Shown one piece after another: positions 28,158-37,464 of a DNA stretch of 64,000 nt. Source of the stretch: CAYUZU01 sp964448675 (GTDB taxonomy: Bacteria; Planctomycetota; Phycisphaerae; UBA1845; Fen-1342). The stretch is taken from contig CAYUZU010000004.1 of the NCBI GenBank assembly GCA_964448675.1, positions 124,001 through 188,000 of the forward strand. The letters run 5' to 3'. The stretch's first letter is position 1, and every line of letters starts with the position of its first letter. Both the position numbers and the translations under genes were made by a program. Below the pieces are notes generated by a model. It saw only the letters and a list, made by a program, of their open reading frames with translations, was not told the origin of the DNA and searched no databases.

Positions 28158-29711
28158 TTGAACGCGACGCCCGCGACAGGTTCGCCCTCCGACGACCGCC
28201 CGCTGCTGGCGATGCGCGGCATCACCAAGCAGTTCCCCGGTGTGCGGGCGCTGGACAACGTCGATTTCGCGCTGCGCGGCGGCGAAATCCACGCCCTCAT
28301 GGGTGAAAATGGCGCGGGCAAGTCCACGCTCATCAAGGTGCTCACCGGTGTTCATCGCCGTGATGCCGGCACGATCACGCTCGCCGGCCAATCGATCGCG
28401 CCGCGCGCCCCGCTCGAGGCGCAGGGCCACGGCATCAGTACCGTCTACCAGGAAGTGAATCTCATTCCGTACCGCTCGGTCGCCGAGAACATCTTTCTCG
28501 GGCGCGAGCCGCGGCGCTGGGGCTGCATCCGCTGGCGCAAGATTCGCCGGCGCGCCGCGGCGCTGCTGGCCGAGCTCGATGTGCAAGTCGATGTCACCAG
28601 CCCGCTGAACACATGCTCGATCGCGCTTCAGCAGATGGTAGCCATCGCGCGGGCGCTGGATGTGCAGGCGCGCGTGCTGATTCTCGACGAGCCGACCTCC
28701 AGCCTCGACGCCGCCGAAACGCGGCAGTTGTTCGCCATCATGCGCCGCCTGCGCGAGCAGGGCCTGGGCATCGTGTTCATCACGCACTTCCTCGACCAGG
28801 TCTACGAGGTGTCGGACCGCATCACCGTGCTGCGCAACGGCCACCTGGTGGGTAGCTACGACAGCGCGTCGCTGCCGCGGATCGAGTTGGTCTCCAAGAT
28901 GATCGGACGCAGCACGAGCGATGTGGCCGCGCTCGAAAGGAGCCAGCGGCCGCCCGCCGCCGCCAAGATCGAGGGCCCGCCGTTCCTGCGCGCGGCGCAG
29001 CTCGGCCGGCGCCACGCCGTCGCGCCGCTCGATATCGAGATTCGCCGCGGCGAAGTTGTCGGGCTGGCCGGCCTGCTCGGTTCGGGCCGCACCGAGACCG
29101 CCCGCCTGCTCTTCGGCATCGACAAGGCCGACAGTGGCCGCATCGAGGTCGAGGGCCGGTCGGCGACCCCGCGCTCGCCACGCACGGCGATCGCCAACCG
29201 CCTCGGTTTCTGCCCCGAGGATCGCAAGAGCGACGGCATCATCCCCGAGCTTTCAGTCCGCGAGAATATCGTGCTGGCATTGCAGGCGCGGCGCGGCTGG
29301 TTGCGGCCCCTCGGTGCGCGACGGCGTCAGCAACTCGCCGAGCAGTTCATCCGCACGCTGCGGATCGCGACGCCGGATGCGGACAAGCCGGTCGCGCAGC
29401 TCAGCGGTGGCAACCAGCAAAAGGTCATTCTCGCACGCTGGCTGGCGGCCGAGCCGCGTCTGCTGATCCTCGACGAGCCGACGCGCGGCATCGACGTCGG
29501 CGCCAAGGCGGAGATCGAGAAGCTCATCGGCCGGCTGTGCGGCGAGGGGATGGCCCTCCTGTTCATCTCGTCGGAAATGGAGGAGATGGCGCGGAATTGC
29601 CACCGGGTCGCGGTGCTGCGCGACCGGCACAAGGTCGGCGAGCTCGCCGGCGCCGAGCTCACCGTCCCTGCCATGCTGGGCCTGATTGCCGCGGAGCACG
29701 ACCATGCCTGA
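28158..29711 (+). CDS. ytfR: Sugar ABC transporter ATPase, two nucleotide-binding domains
   Basis: A 517-residue duplicated ATPase of the RbsA/YtfR class that powers sugar import. Domain 1: Walker A GENGAGKSTLIKVL (~residues 49-62), Walker B VLILDEPTSSLDAAE. Domain 2: signature LSGGNQQKVILARWL and Walker B LLILDEPTRGIDVGAK (~428-460); its Walker A is degenerate (GLLGSGRTETAR), as is normal for this class. The start is uncertain: TTG 28158 has GGAG 11 nt upstream just past the end of the GH127 gene; GTG 28146 overlaps that gene, and ATG 28212 would cut into the domain. It overlaps the first permease by 8 nt. Confidence 0.92.
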   Translation: MNATPATGSPSDDRPLLAMRGITKQFPGVRALDNVDFALRGGEIHALMGENGAGKSTLIKVLTGVHRRDAGTITLAGQSIAPRAPLEAQGHGISTVYQEVNLIPYRSVAENIFLGREPRRWGCIRWRKIRRRAAALLAELDVQVDVTSPLNTCSIALQQMVAIARALDVQARVLILDEPTSSLDAAETRQLFAIMRRLREQGLGIVFITHFLDQVYEVSDRITVLRNGHLVGSYDSASLPRIELVSKMIGRSTSDVAALERSQRPPAAAKIEGPPFLRAAQLGRRHAVAPLDIEIRRGEVVGLAGLLGSGRTETARLLFGIDKADSGRIEVEGRSATPRSPRTAIANRLGFCPEDRKSDGIIPELSVRENIVLALQARRGWLRPLGARRRQQLAEQFIRTLRIATPDADKPVAQLSGGNQQKVILARWLAAEPRLLILDEPTRGIDVGAKAEIEKLIGRLCGEGMALLFISSEMEEMARNCHRVAVLRDRHKVGELAGAELTVPAMLGLIAAEHDHA

Positions 29712-30714
29712 ACTTCCGGCGACCAGTTCGCTCAAACGCCTGTCGCAACTGGCCTGGCCGGCGCTGGCACTGGCCCTGCTGCTGCTGTTCAACCTGCTGC
29801 TTACCGAGCGTTTTTTCCATATCGAGGTCAAGGACGGGCATCTCTACGGCACCCTGATCGACATTCTCAACCGCGGTACGCCCGTGCTGCTGGCCTCGCT
29901 CGGCATGACGCTGGTGATCGCCACCGGCGGGGTGGACCTGTCTGTCGGCGCCGTACTGGCGATTGCTGGTGCCGCCGCCGCGGTCCTGCTGACCGAATCC
30001 ACGCTGGGCGTGGTGCCGATCGTCGCGATCGCGCTGGGGGTTTGCGTGGTGGCCGGCGCGTGCAACGGCGTGCTGGTGTCGCTGTTTGGGGTGCAGCCGA
30101 TTGTCGCGACGCTGATTCTGATGGTCGCGGGGCGCGGGATCGCCCAGCTGCTCAGCGCGGGGCAGATCATCACCTTCGAAAACCCGCAGTTCAGCGCCAT
30201 CGGCAGCGGACACTTCCTGATGCTGCCGATCCCGGTGATTATCGCGATCGCCGCCTATGTCGTGGTGGGAGCGCTGGTGCGCTTCACCGCCCTGGGGCTG
30301 TTCATCGAGTCCATCGGCAACAACGAAACCGCCAGCCGCTACGCAGGCGTCAATGTCCGCCTGATCAAGACGCTGGTGTACGCTCTGTCGGGATTCTGCG
30401 CGGGACTGGCAGGCGTGATCGTCGCCGCCGACATCAAGGCGGCCGACGCTAACAACGCGGGCCTCTATCTCGAGCTCGACGCGATCCTGGCGGCCGTCAT
30501 CGGCGGCACGGCCCTGACCGGCGGGCGCTTCCTGCTGCTGGGCACGATCATCGGCGCCTTGCTGATCCAGTCGCTCACGACGACGATCCTCACCCGCGGC
30601 GTACCGGTGGAATACACGCTGGCGGTCAAGGCCGTGGTGGTTCTGGCGGTGTGCCTGCTCCAGTCCGCGGCTTTGCGCGAGATGATCTGGCGCCGGCGGG
30701 GGGTGACGACATGA
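29704..30714 (+). CDS. ytfT: Sugar ABC transporter permease 1 (YtfT-like)
   Basis: A 336-residue inner-membrane permease of the RbsC/YtfT family with about 8-10 hydrophobic segments. Family motifs: LASLGMTLVIATGGVDLSVG (residues ~66-85), ARYAGVNVR-type text near the cytoplasmic loop (NNETASRYAGVNVRLIK) and LDAILAAVIGGTALTGG (~258-274). The ATG at 29704 lies within the end of the ATPase gene, and the stop overlaps the next ATG, so the transport genes are translationally coupled. It pairs with the second permease to form the channel. Confidence 0.93.
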   Translation: MPELPATSSLKRLSQLAWPALALALLLLFNLLLTERFFHIEVKDGHLYGTLIDILNRGTPVLLASLGMTLVIATGGVDLSVGAVLAIAGAAAAVLLTESTLGVVPIVAIALGVCVVAGACNGVLVSLFGVQPIVATLILMVAGRGIAQLLSAGQIITFENPQFSAIGSGHFLMLPIPVIIAIAAYVVVGALVRFTALGLFIESIGNNETASRYAGVNVRLIKTLVYALSGFCAGLAGVIVAADIKAADANNAGLYLELDAILAAVIGGTALTGGRFLLLGTIIGALLIQSLTTTILTRGVPVEYTLAVKAVVVLAVCLLQSAALREMIWRRRGVTT

Positions 30715-31667
30715 CCCTGCGGGTTTCGCGCAACAGCATTCCGATCATCGCGACGACGCTCGTGTGCATCGTGCTGTACGCCGCCGCCGCCATGCGCTAT
30801 CCCGGCTTCTTCAGTTACGCCGTCTTCGTGAATTTCCTCCGCGACAACGCGTTTCTGGGGCTCGCGGCGCTCGGGATGACGTTCGTGATTCTCTCCGGCG
30901 GCATCGACCTGTCGGTGGGCGCCATGATCGGCTTCACGAGCATCTTCGCCGCCACCGTCATCGAGCAAAGCGGCCTCCACCCGTTGATCGTGGCCGGCTT
31001 GGCACTGCTCGTCGGCGTCGGGTTTGGCGCCGGGCAGGGGGCGCTGGTGCATTTCTTCCGCCTGCCGCCGTTCCTGGTCACGCTCGGGGGCATGTTCCTG
31101 GCCCGTGGCCTGGCGTTCATGATCAGCCTCGAGTCGATCACGATCGCCCACCCGTTCTACAGCAGCGTCGCGGATGTGAGTTACGAGTACTTCCCCGTCT
31201 CCGCCACGATACTTCTGGTGGCCGCTGCGGGGGCGATCTACCTGGCGCACTGGACGCGCTTCGGGCGCAATACGTATGCGATTGGCGGCAGCGAATCGTC
31301 GGCCCTGCTGATGGGGCTGCCCGTCGGACGCACCAAGGTCATGATCTATGCCCTCAGCGGCTTGTGCTCGGCGGCCGCCGGCATCGTCTACACGTTCTAC
31401 ACCTCGTCCGGGAATGCGACGGCGGGGACCATGCTGGAACTGGACGCGATCGCGACCGTGGTCATCGGCGGGACACTGTTGTCGGGCGGCGTCGGTTACG
31501 TCACCGGCACGCTGGTCGGGGTGCTGATTTATGGGATCATCCAGACCAGTATCGTCTTCGAGGGGACGCTCAGCCCGTGGTGGACGCGGATCGTCATTGG
31601 CGTGCTGCTGCTGACGTTCATCCTGCTGCAGAAACTCGTCCAGCGGCGCGCCGCCGCCAGGGCCTGA
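30711..31667 (+). CDS. yjfF: Sugar ABC transporter permease 2 (YjfF-like)
   Basis: A 318-residue polytopic permease paralogous to its neighbour. LAALGMTFVILSGGIDLSVG (residues ~48-67), LPPFLVTLGGMFLARGLAFM (~113-132) and LDAIATVVIGGTLLSGGVGY (~243-262) identify the RbsC/YjfF family. The ATG overlaps the stop of permease 1 (ATGA). The order binding protein, glycosidase, ATPase, permease, permease matches ytfQ-ytfR-ytfT-yjfF with the GH127 gene inserted. This supports uptake of a furanose or arabinose-type sugar released outside the membrane. Confidence 0.93.
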   Translation: MTLRVSRNSIPIIATTLVCIVLYAAAAMRYPGFFSYAVFVNFLRDNAFLGLAALGMTFVILSGGIDLSVGAMIGFTSIFAATVIEQSGLHPLIVAGLALLVGVGFGAGQGALVHFFRLPPFLVTLGGMFLARGLAFMISLESITIAHPFYSSVADVSYEYFPVSATILLVAAAGAIYLAHWTRFGRNTYAIGGSESSALLMGLPVGRTKVMIYALSGLCSAAAGIVYTFYTSSGNATAGTMLELDAIATVVIGGTLLSGGVGYVTGTLVGVLIYGIIQTSIVFEGTLSPWWTRIVIGVLLLTFILLQKLVQRRAAARA

Positions 31668-31775
31668 CGCGCATTCCTTCCTTGCTTTTCCGCGGGCGAG
31701 TCGCTACACCGAACAGGTGGACCGTCCGCGTCATTGCCACGGCCGGAGCTGAAGGCGAAAGAAGGCCCCGATTTC

Positions 31776-34025
31776 ATGATTCGTACAGCGTGCATCCTGT
31801 GGCTCGTGCTCGTCGGCTGCGCGCCGGCTGTCGCCGATTCGCTCAAGCTGGCGTACGAGCAGGCGGGGCCACTGGGGGAGTACGACCGCTACATCGTGCT
31901 GCAAACCGGCGTAACGTATACGGGTGGGCTGTGGATCGGCGGCACGTACAACCGCGTGACGAACGCATACCAGGGGGTTGGCGAGAACGTGCGGATTGTC
32001 GGCAATGGCGCCATTCTGGACCTGCAAACCGAAGAAATCTGCATTGCTTACTGCAACCAGCGCCTGGATATCGACGATTGCGTCATCCTCAACGGTAACG
32101 TGCGTTTTCGCGGGTATCGCAGCGATCAGGTCGCACTGCAGCCGAAAGGGTCGGTGCGGCATGTCACGTTCTACCGGCCGCATGACTATGGCGTGCGGCT
32201 GATGGGCTGCGGCGAGGGGATCACGGTCGAGCGCAACATCGTCGTCGACGCGCGTGACACCGGCCCCGACTTCATGTTCTTCACGGGCAACCTCAACGAC
32301 TGGCTGCAAACCGGACTCAGCGTCGCGCTCAGCATGCAGTACACGACCGGCGAGGTCTACGACAACTGGTCGTACTTCTCGGACGCGGGCGCCAATGGCG
32401 ACGCCGTGCGCCACTTCGCCATCCTGTGCGATTATGGCTGAGTCGAGCCGTATGCCTGGGCCGATGCCGGTGCGGCACCGTACAACAACGAGAGTGGGAT
32501 TGATCCACAGTTGATCGACCCGGCGGGCGGCGATTTCCGCCTGGCGCCCGGGTCGCCGGCGGTGGGCTACGGCTGTCAGACGTTCGTGCGAAGGCGCGGC
32601 GTGCCGGGCGGCGCGCAGCCGCCGACGCGCGAGTGCGCACCGCTGGACGAGGACGTGATCGAGGTGGGCGGCCTGATCGAGAGTGACACGGTCTGGAGCG
32701 CCGACCTGGTGCGCGTGCTTGACGACATCACGGTGGCGGGCGGCGTGACGCTGACGATCGAGCCGGGGGTGCGGGTCGAGTTCGAGCACTACGACCGGCT
32801 GACGGTGCAGGGCACACTGGTCGCGGTCGGTACGCCGGACTGCCGGATTGTCTTCACGAGCGATGATCCCGAGAACTTCCGCATCGTGCCGAGCTACGAT
32901 GGTGCGTGGAACGGGATCCGTTTCTTTGACACGCCGGACACGAATGCGCCGTCGCAACTGACGTGGTGCATCTTCGAATACAGCAAGGCGACGGGCACGG
33001 AGGCCGGGCCGCATCCGTATGGCGGCGGGGCGCTCGCGGTCAGCGACTTCGCCGAGCTGACCATTGCGCACTGCATCTTCCGGCACAACGTGGGCTGCTA
33101 CGGTGGGGCGATCTTCTGTTACCGCCACGGAAACCCGGAGATCGCCGGCAACCTGTTCGTCGACAATCACGCGCTCGACAACGGGGCGGCGATCTACAGC
33201 GCCTATTCCCACCCCCGCGTCATCAACAACACGTTCGCGCGGAACATCATCGAGAACGCCGCCTTCCCCTATATCGAGAGCTGTGCCGCGCTGAGCTTCA
33301 TCTCCAAGCCGCTGCTGGCCAACAACATCTTCTGGGGCAACGAGCCGGCGGTGCCGTATCTGCACAGCGAGCTCTGGGGCACCAAGTCGTTCTATACGCG
33401 CGGCAACATCGTCGCGGGCTATCCGGATCCGAACGACGGGAACAGCGACGCCGATCCGCAGTTCGTCGATCCGATCGGCGTGGACGGGGTGGCCGGCACG
33501 GTCGACGACAACTTCCGCGTGCTGGGCACGTCGCCCGCGATCGACGCGGGGCTGGTGGATGAGCTGCCGACGTGGCTGATGCTGGATCTCGACGGGTTGG
33601 CGCGCAGCTACGATGGCAACCGGGACGGCACGGCCTTGGTCGATGTCGGGGTCTACGAGGCGGGCGACTGCGATGGCGACGGCATGCACGATGCCGACGA
33701 GATCGCGGGCGGTCTGGTGGACGATTGCAACGACAACGGCATTCCCGATCCCTGCGAGATCGATCGCTACGGCACACTGACCGACTGCAACGCGACGGGC
33801 ATTCCGGACTCGTGCGAGTGGATCGGCGACGGCGACTTTGACGCGGACGGGGCCGTCACCATTTCGGACCTGGCGTTCTTCGCTGGTGCCCTGACCGGGC
33901 CGGGTGGCACCGTGGTGGCCGACGATACGCGCTGTGCCGAGCTGCTTCGCGCCGCGTTCGACGAGAATGGTGACGGCGACTTCGATCTGGCGGATCTCGC
34001 GACGCTGATGCAGCAGATCGACTGA
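31776..34025 (+). pseudogene. Secreted right-handed beta-helix protein with dockerin-like tail, interrupted by an in-frame TGA
   Basis: One reading frame of 750 codons (including both stops) is broken only by TGA at 32439-32441 (codon 222); text on both sides continues the same protein. A signal peptide (MIRTACILWLVLVGCAPAV) starts the first part. Residues ~40-220 and ~290-560 show beta-helix features (repeated short I/V-rich turns with Asn, such as FRHNVGCYGGAIFCYRHGNP and LFVDNHALDNGAAIYSAYSH). The C-terminus is Asp-rich and calcium-binding-like: DCDGDGMHDADE, CNDNGIPDPCE, then a dockerin-type pair DFDADGAVTISDL and DENGDGDFDLADL. Possible explanations are a real nonsense mutation, two genes, or a sequencing error (TGG to TGA). 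As it stands, the second part (32442-34025) has no signal peptide of its own. Confidence 0.7.
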
Positions 34026-34039
34026 GGCCGCGTTCCGCG

Positions 34040-34615
34040 TCAGATGTACTCTTCGAACAGCTCGCGCGACGGGCCGGGGATCGTGACGGCGGAGACGAGC
34101 AGGCCCTTACGGCGTACGACCGCGGCGCCGGCGTCGACGGCGGTCTGCACATCCGGCACCGAGCCGGCCATCAGCAAGTAGCCCTTGCCACCCAACGCCA
34201 TCGCGAGGTGAATTCGCAGGAGGGCAACCTGCCCGGCCTTGACCGCGGTGTCGGCCGCCTCAAGCACGCTCACCCCCGAGTAGGTCTCGACGATGCCGAC
34301 GGCCTTGGGGATCGGCTTGTCTTCCTTGGCAAACGGAACGTGAAACTCGACGGCCTGGTTGAGGGCCCTGAAGACCTGCGGGTGGATCCGCGCGATGACG
34401 CCGTGATCGATGAGCCCGTCGGGGATGGCGTCAACGCCGCGATCGACCGCCTCGCTGACGGCTGCGACGCTGCCGGTGATGGCGACGATGTACTTGCCGG
34501 AACAGATTGTCCGGGCCAGCAGCACGCGCACGTCGGCCGCCTTGAGCATGGCGTCCTGGGCGGCGAAGCCGATGCCGACGCTTGTCAATTCCACCAGTCC
34601 CACGGATTCGAGCAT
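34040..34615 (-). CDS. pduT: BMC-T shell protein, PduT-like, tandem BMC domains
   Basis: A 191-residue trimeric shell protein with two BMC domains (residues ~1-90 and ~105-185), single-layer type. It aligns by eye with PduT: LLARTICSGKYIVAITGSV places Cys at residue 38, the position that in PduT holds a 4Fe-4S cluster at the trimer pore; the second domain reads VALLRIHLAMALGGKGYLLM. It is the last gene of the microcompartment operon, 37 nt after the PduS-like gene, which suggests the two work together in electron transfer across the shell. A GGAG site precedes ATG 34615. It converges with the beta-helix gene (14-nt gap). Confidence 0.93.
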   Translation of the reverse strand: MLESVGLVELTSVGIGFAAQDAMLKAADVRVLLARTICSGKYIVAITGSVAAVSEAVDRGVDAIPDGLIDHGVIARIHPQVFRALNQAVEFHVPFAKEDKPIPKAVGIVETYSGVSVLEAADTAVKAGQVALLRIHLAMALGGKGYLLMAGSVPDVQTAVDAGAAVVRRKGLLVSAVTIPGPSRELFEEYI

Positions 34616-34652
34616 GTCGTATCACTCCACGGCCGGGGCTGCGCCGGCGGTT

Positions 34653-35978
34653 TCAGTCTGCCTCCACCACGATGTGGTCGTCGTGCACGCGGCATGCGCC
34701 ATCGATGCTCGCGTGGATGTTGGCGCCCAGACCGTCCGGGTCGCGTCGGGCGACCAGATCGCCGCGGTACACGTGCTGGCCGTTCGCGACAACCGGCCGG
34801 GCCGGCGCCCCGACGTGCTGCTTGAGTGGCAGGGCCACACGCCGGGGCTTCAGGGACTGCTCGACCAGGGGCCCGGTGTTGCTGAATGTGCGCAGCCCGA
34901 GCTTGTTGATCAGACGCTGGATTGGCACGCGGCGATTGTCGAGTTGCAGCTCCGCACGGTAGGGGTGCGCTTCGACTTCCCATTTCTTGCCGGCCGCGGC
35001 GAGCTCGCGCTTGTTGTGCGTGCAGACGTTCTTGGGATCGAGGTCCTCTGGGCAAGCGATCATCGTGCACAGGTTGCACTCGCAGCAGAACTGCGTACCG
35101 ATAACGGTCGGCGTGCGATTCTCGACGAAGCATAGTGAGCGCATCGCCTTGTGCGGCTCGATCGGGTGACCAAGCAGGTAGCGCGGACAGAACTCGGTGC
35201 AGAACGAGCACTGGTCACAGGCGCTGGCCCCGATACGGGCGATCTGCTTCCAACTCTGCTCGTAGCGGCGGATCAGGAAGTGGTCGGGCGGGAGGACGAT
35301 CATGCCACCGCAAGTCTTGGTGATCGGCTCATCGAGGTCAACGAGTTTGCCCATCATCACGCCGCCGCTGAGCACGCGGGGCTCGGCGATGGATGCGCCG
35401 CCGGCGAGCGTCAGGGCTTCGCCGTATGTGACACCGACGGGGACGGCGGTGGTGCACGGGGCCTGCACGGCGCCGGCGATCGTGATGAACGACTCGGTTA
35501 CGGGGACGTCGCGCGCGATGTTCAGCGCGGTCTCGACATTGATCACGACACAGTTCACGGCCAGCGGGATCCTGCCGGGCGGAATGACGCGGCCGGTGAC
35601 ATCGTAGACGAGGATGAACTCATCGCCGCTGGGGTAGCTGTCCGACAGCGGCACGACGCGGCCGCCGGCGGGCATGAGTGGGGTGATCAGGTCGATGACG
35701 TCCTCGTACTTGCCCTTGACGCCGACGACGATTTCGCGGGCACCGACGAGGTTGGCGGCGCTGACCAGGCCGTCGACCACGTCGCGGGCGAAGTGGCGCA
35801 GCAACTCCTTGTCCTTGTGGAGTAGGGGCTCGCACTCGGCGGCGTTGAGGATGATGGTGTCGGCACTGGCCCGCAGCTTGACGTCGGTGGGGAAGCCGGC
35901 GCCGCCCGCGCCGACCACGCCATTGGCGGCGATGCGTTCGCGCTGCGCGTCAGATGTTGTCGGTGCACTGCTCATCAT
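34653..35978 (-). CDS. pduS: PduS-like / RnfC-like Fe-S flavoprotein of the microcompartment
   Basis: A 441-residue homologue of PduS, a flavin and 4Fe-4S oxidoreductase that passes electrons from NADH. An N-terminal glycine-rich NADH/FMN-binding region (NGVVGAGGAGFPTDVKL, residues ~21-37) leads into the ECEPLLHKDKELL segment, an SLBB-like domain (~165-230) and two ferredoxin-type cluster motifs, CDQCSFCTEFCP (~260-271) and CECNLCTMIACP (~305-316). The C-terminal ~90 residues form a sandwich-hybrid domain. PduS normally reactivates B12 for a diol dehydratase, but no dehydratase is present here, so electron export or NAD+ regeneration is more likely. ATG 35978 overlaps the stop of the upstream gene. 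Confidence 0.9.
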   Translation of the reverse strand: MMSSAPTTSDAQRERIAANGVVGAGGAGFPTDVKLRASADTIILNAAECEPLLHKDKELLRHFARDVVDGLVSAANLVGAREIVVGVKGKYEDVIDLITPLMPAGGRVVPLSDSYPSGDEFILVYDVTGRVIPPGRIPLAVNCVVINVETALNIARDVPVTESFITIAGAVQAPCTTAVPVGVTYGEALTLAGGASIAEPRVLSGGVMMGKLVDLDEPITKTCGGMIVLPPDHFLIRRYEQSWKQIARIGASACDQCSFCTEFCPRYLLGHPIEPHKAMRSLCFVENRTPTVIGTQFCCECNLCTMIACPEDLDPKNVCTHNKRELAAAGKKWEVEAHPYRAELQLDNRRVPIQRLINKLGLRTFSNTGPLVEQSLKPRRVALPLKQHVGAPARPVVANGQHVYRGDLVARRDPDGLGANIHASIDGACRVHDDHIVVEAD

Positions 35979-37156
35979 GCGTTTCCAATCCCGCGCAGTC
36001 GCTCGCGGTGGTAGGCGGCGCGCTCGGCACTGGTCATCTTGGAGAAATCGGGCCGCGGTGCGGCCTTGCGCCAGGGCGTGTCCCCGTTGTTGTTGCTGCC
36101 AGGGACGCGCACCTGCGAGCGCGCGCCGCCATAGCTCACGGCGGTGTCGGTCAGTTGCAGATCGTCCTGAAGCGAGCGCAGTGGTTTGATATCGAGTTGC
36201 TGGAGGATGCCGTGATACGCGTGGACCGCCTCTGTGGGGTTGATTTCCCCGTCGACGACCTTGCGGAGCATGGCGATGAAGCCGAGCTGGTGTTCGGCGT
36301 TGTTGATCTTGCGGCCGAAGAGGGCGACCCGAGCGCCGTATTTCTGGGCGTCGGCGATGAGCTTGAACGCGTCGAAGGTGGTGCCGGAGGAGCCCCCGAG
36401 AATGCCGACCACGAGGTTGGGGTCGTAGCTGGCGAGCTCCTCGGTGTACTTGGGGCCGTGATAGACCATCTTGAGGAAGAGCGGGCGGCCGGCCTGTGGC
36501 ACACCCGCGAGCGCGCGCGCGATCATGTCGTTGATGAAACCACCGAGCTGTTCGGGTGGGATGGGACGCAGCGGGTGGTTGGGGTCGAAGACCTCGAGGA
36601 AGTGGCGGAAGCCCTTGCGTTCGGCTTCGATGCGGAAGTTCTTGTAGGCGTCGAGCGTCGCACGGTCGGCGTCGGTGTCGTTGTTGAAGGTGACGCTGTA
36701 GAGGCCCAGGTTGGCGCCGCGGGCGCGTTCGTCGGGCTGGCAGTCGATGTGTCCGCACTGAATGTGGTCGATCGTGGTGGTGCAGAATGCTTGAGACGGC
36801 TGCGTCGGGTAGGCGCCGCCACGGGCGACGTGAATGTCGGTCGTGTCGTTGGCGCGGGCGGCGGGCGTGACGGGGCTGTTATCGAACAGGCGCTCTTCGA
36901 TGGTGAGGATGCTGTTCGTATGGGCAGACATCAGGACGATGTCGACGAGGCCCTGCTGTACGACCTCACGAATGCACGCGCGGTACTCGGCCAGGCTGCG
37001 GAAGCGCCCCTCGTGTGCGTGCATCTCGGGGCTCTTGCCCGGGGCGGCAATGCCAAAGGCCATGTCGGCGTCCTTGGCGTCGGCAATGATGAAGTCGCCG
37101 CTATCCGGATTGGCACGAATGCGGGCCAGCTTGGTGTCCAGCGATTTCTCGATCAT
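35975..37156 (-). CDS. Predicted TIM-barrel class I aldolase-like protein of the microcompartment
   Basis: A 393-residue protein inside the BMC operon, overlapping its neighbours by 4 nt on both sides. I do not recognise a named family with certainty. Its layout suggests a (beta/alpha)8 barrel of the DeoC/FbaB/LacD class: FIIADAKDADMAFGIAAPG (residues ~22-40), VDIVLMSAHTNSIL (~71-84), LGLYSVTFNNDTDADR, then a LFLKMVYHG strand (~226-234, a candidate Schiff-base Lys), LVVGILGGSSGTTFDAFKL (~248-266, phosphate-loop-like) and ARVALFGRKINNAEHQ (~275-290, like the GRN loop of class I aldolases). A C-terminal linker (~345-375) and basic helix could target it to the shell. It would take the place of the class II aldolase found in other planctomycete BMC loci. 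Confidence 0.65.
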   Translation of the reverse strand: MIEKSLDTKLARIRANPDSGDFIIADAKDADMAFGIAAPGKSPEMHAHEGRFRSLAEYRACIREVVQQGLVDIVLMSAHTNSILTIEERLFDNSPVTPAARANDTTDIHVARGGAYPTQPSQAFCTTTIDHIQCGHIDCQPDERARGANLGLYSVTFNNDTDADRATLDAYKNFRIEAERKGFRHFLEVFDPNHPLRPIPPEQLGGFINDMIARALAGVPQAGRPLFLKMVYHGPKYTEELASYDPNLVVGILGGSSGTTFDAFKLIADAQKYGARVALFGRKINNAEHQLGFIAMLRKVVDGEINPTEAVHAYHGILQQLDIKPLRSLQDDLQLTDTAVSYGGARSQVRVPGSNNNGDTPWRKAAPRPDFSKMTSAERAAYHRERLRGIGNA

Positions 37157-37461
37157 GCAGAGCCCTCGCTATCGGCGGCCGGCGTGAACTCGACATGGTC
37201 GAGGATCGCCGCCACGTAGGCATCGGTCGGGACGTTTCTCGGGTGGAACGGCGCGGACGCTTCGCGACCTTCGGAGATACTGACGCGATCACCGAGGCCA
37301 GCGCTGAGCTCGTCATACGCGACGACGGGGTCGCTGTCGGCGGGCGCCTGATCGAGCAGGGCCTCGGCCCGCTCAGGCTGCACGAAAAGAAAGCGGCCGG
37401 GCGGCAGGTCGGGCAGCCAACTCGACAGCGTAACGCGTCCGATTACTCTACCGATTCGCAT
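37153..37461 (-). CDS. BMC-P pentameric shell protein (EutN/CcmL family)
   Basis: A 102-residue vertex protein. The family opening MRIGRVIGRVTLSSWLPDLP (residues 1-20) gives the conserved G-x-V-x-x-T strand; FLFVQPERAE (~24-33), VAYDELSAGLGDRVSISEG (~47-65) and the C-terminal VAAILDHVEF complete the OB-fold-like barrel. Five copies close the corners of the icosahedral shell. It starts 3 nt after the RpiB-like gene and overlaps the next ATG by 4 nt (ATGA). One of three diverged BMC-P paralogues in the operon. Confidence 0.92.
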   Translation of the reverse strand: MRIGRVIGRVTLSSWLPDLPPGRFLFVQPERAEALLDQAPADSDPVVAYDELSAGLGDRVSISEGREASAPFHPRNVPTDAYVAAILDHVEFTPAADSEGSA

Positions 37462-37464
37462 AAG

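Noticed and set aside
25397..28345. 982-codon minus-strand frame opposite the second half of the GH127 gene
   Set aside because: Same reason: antisense shadow with no recognisable domain or start signal.
32439..32441. Selenocysteine at the in-frame TGA of the beta-helix gene
   Set aside because: A secreted beta-helix protein is not a known selenoprotein type, and I see no convincing SECIS-like hairpin directly after the codon; nonsense change or sequence error is simpler.
34653..35978. B12-dependent diol dehydratase pathway (Pdu type)
   Set aside because: PduS- and PduT-like genes are present, but no dehydratase, reactivase or adenosyltransferase gene is in the operon.
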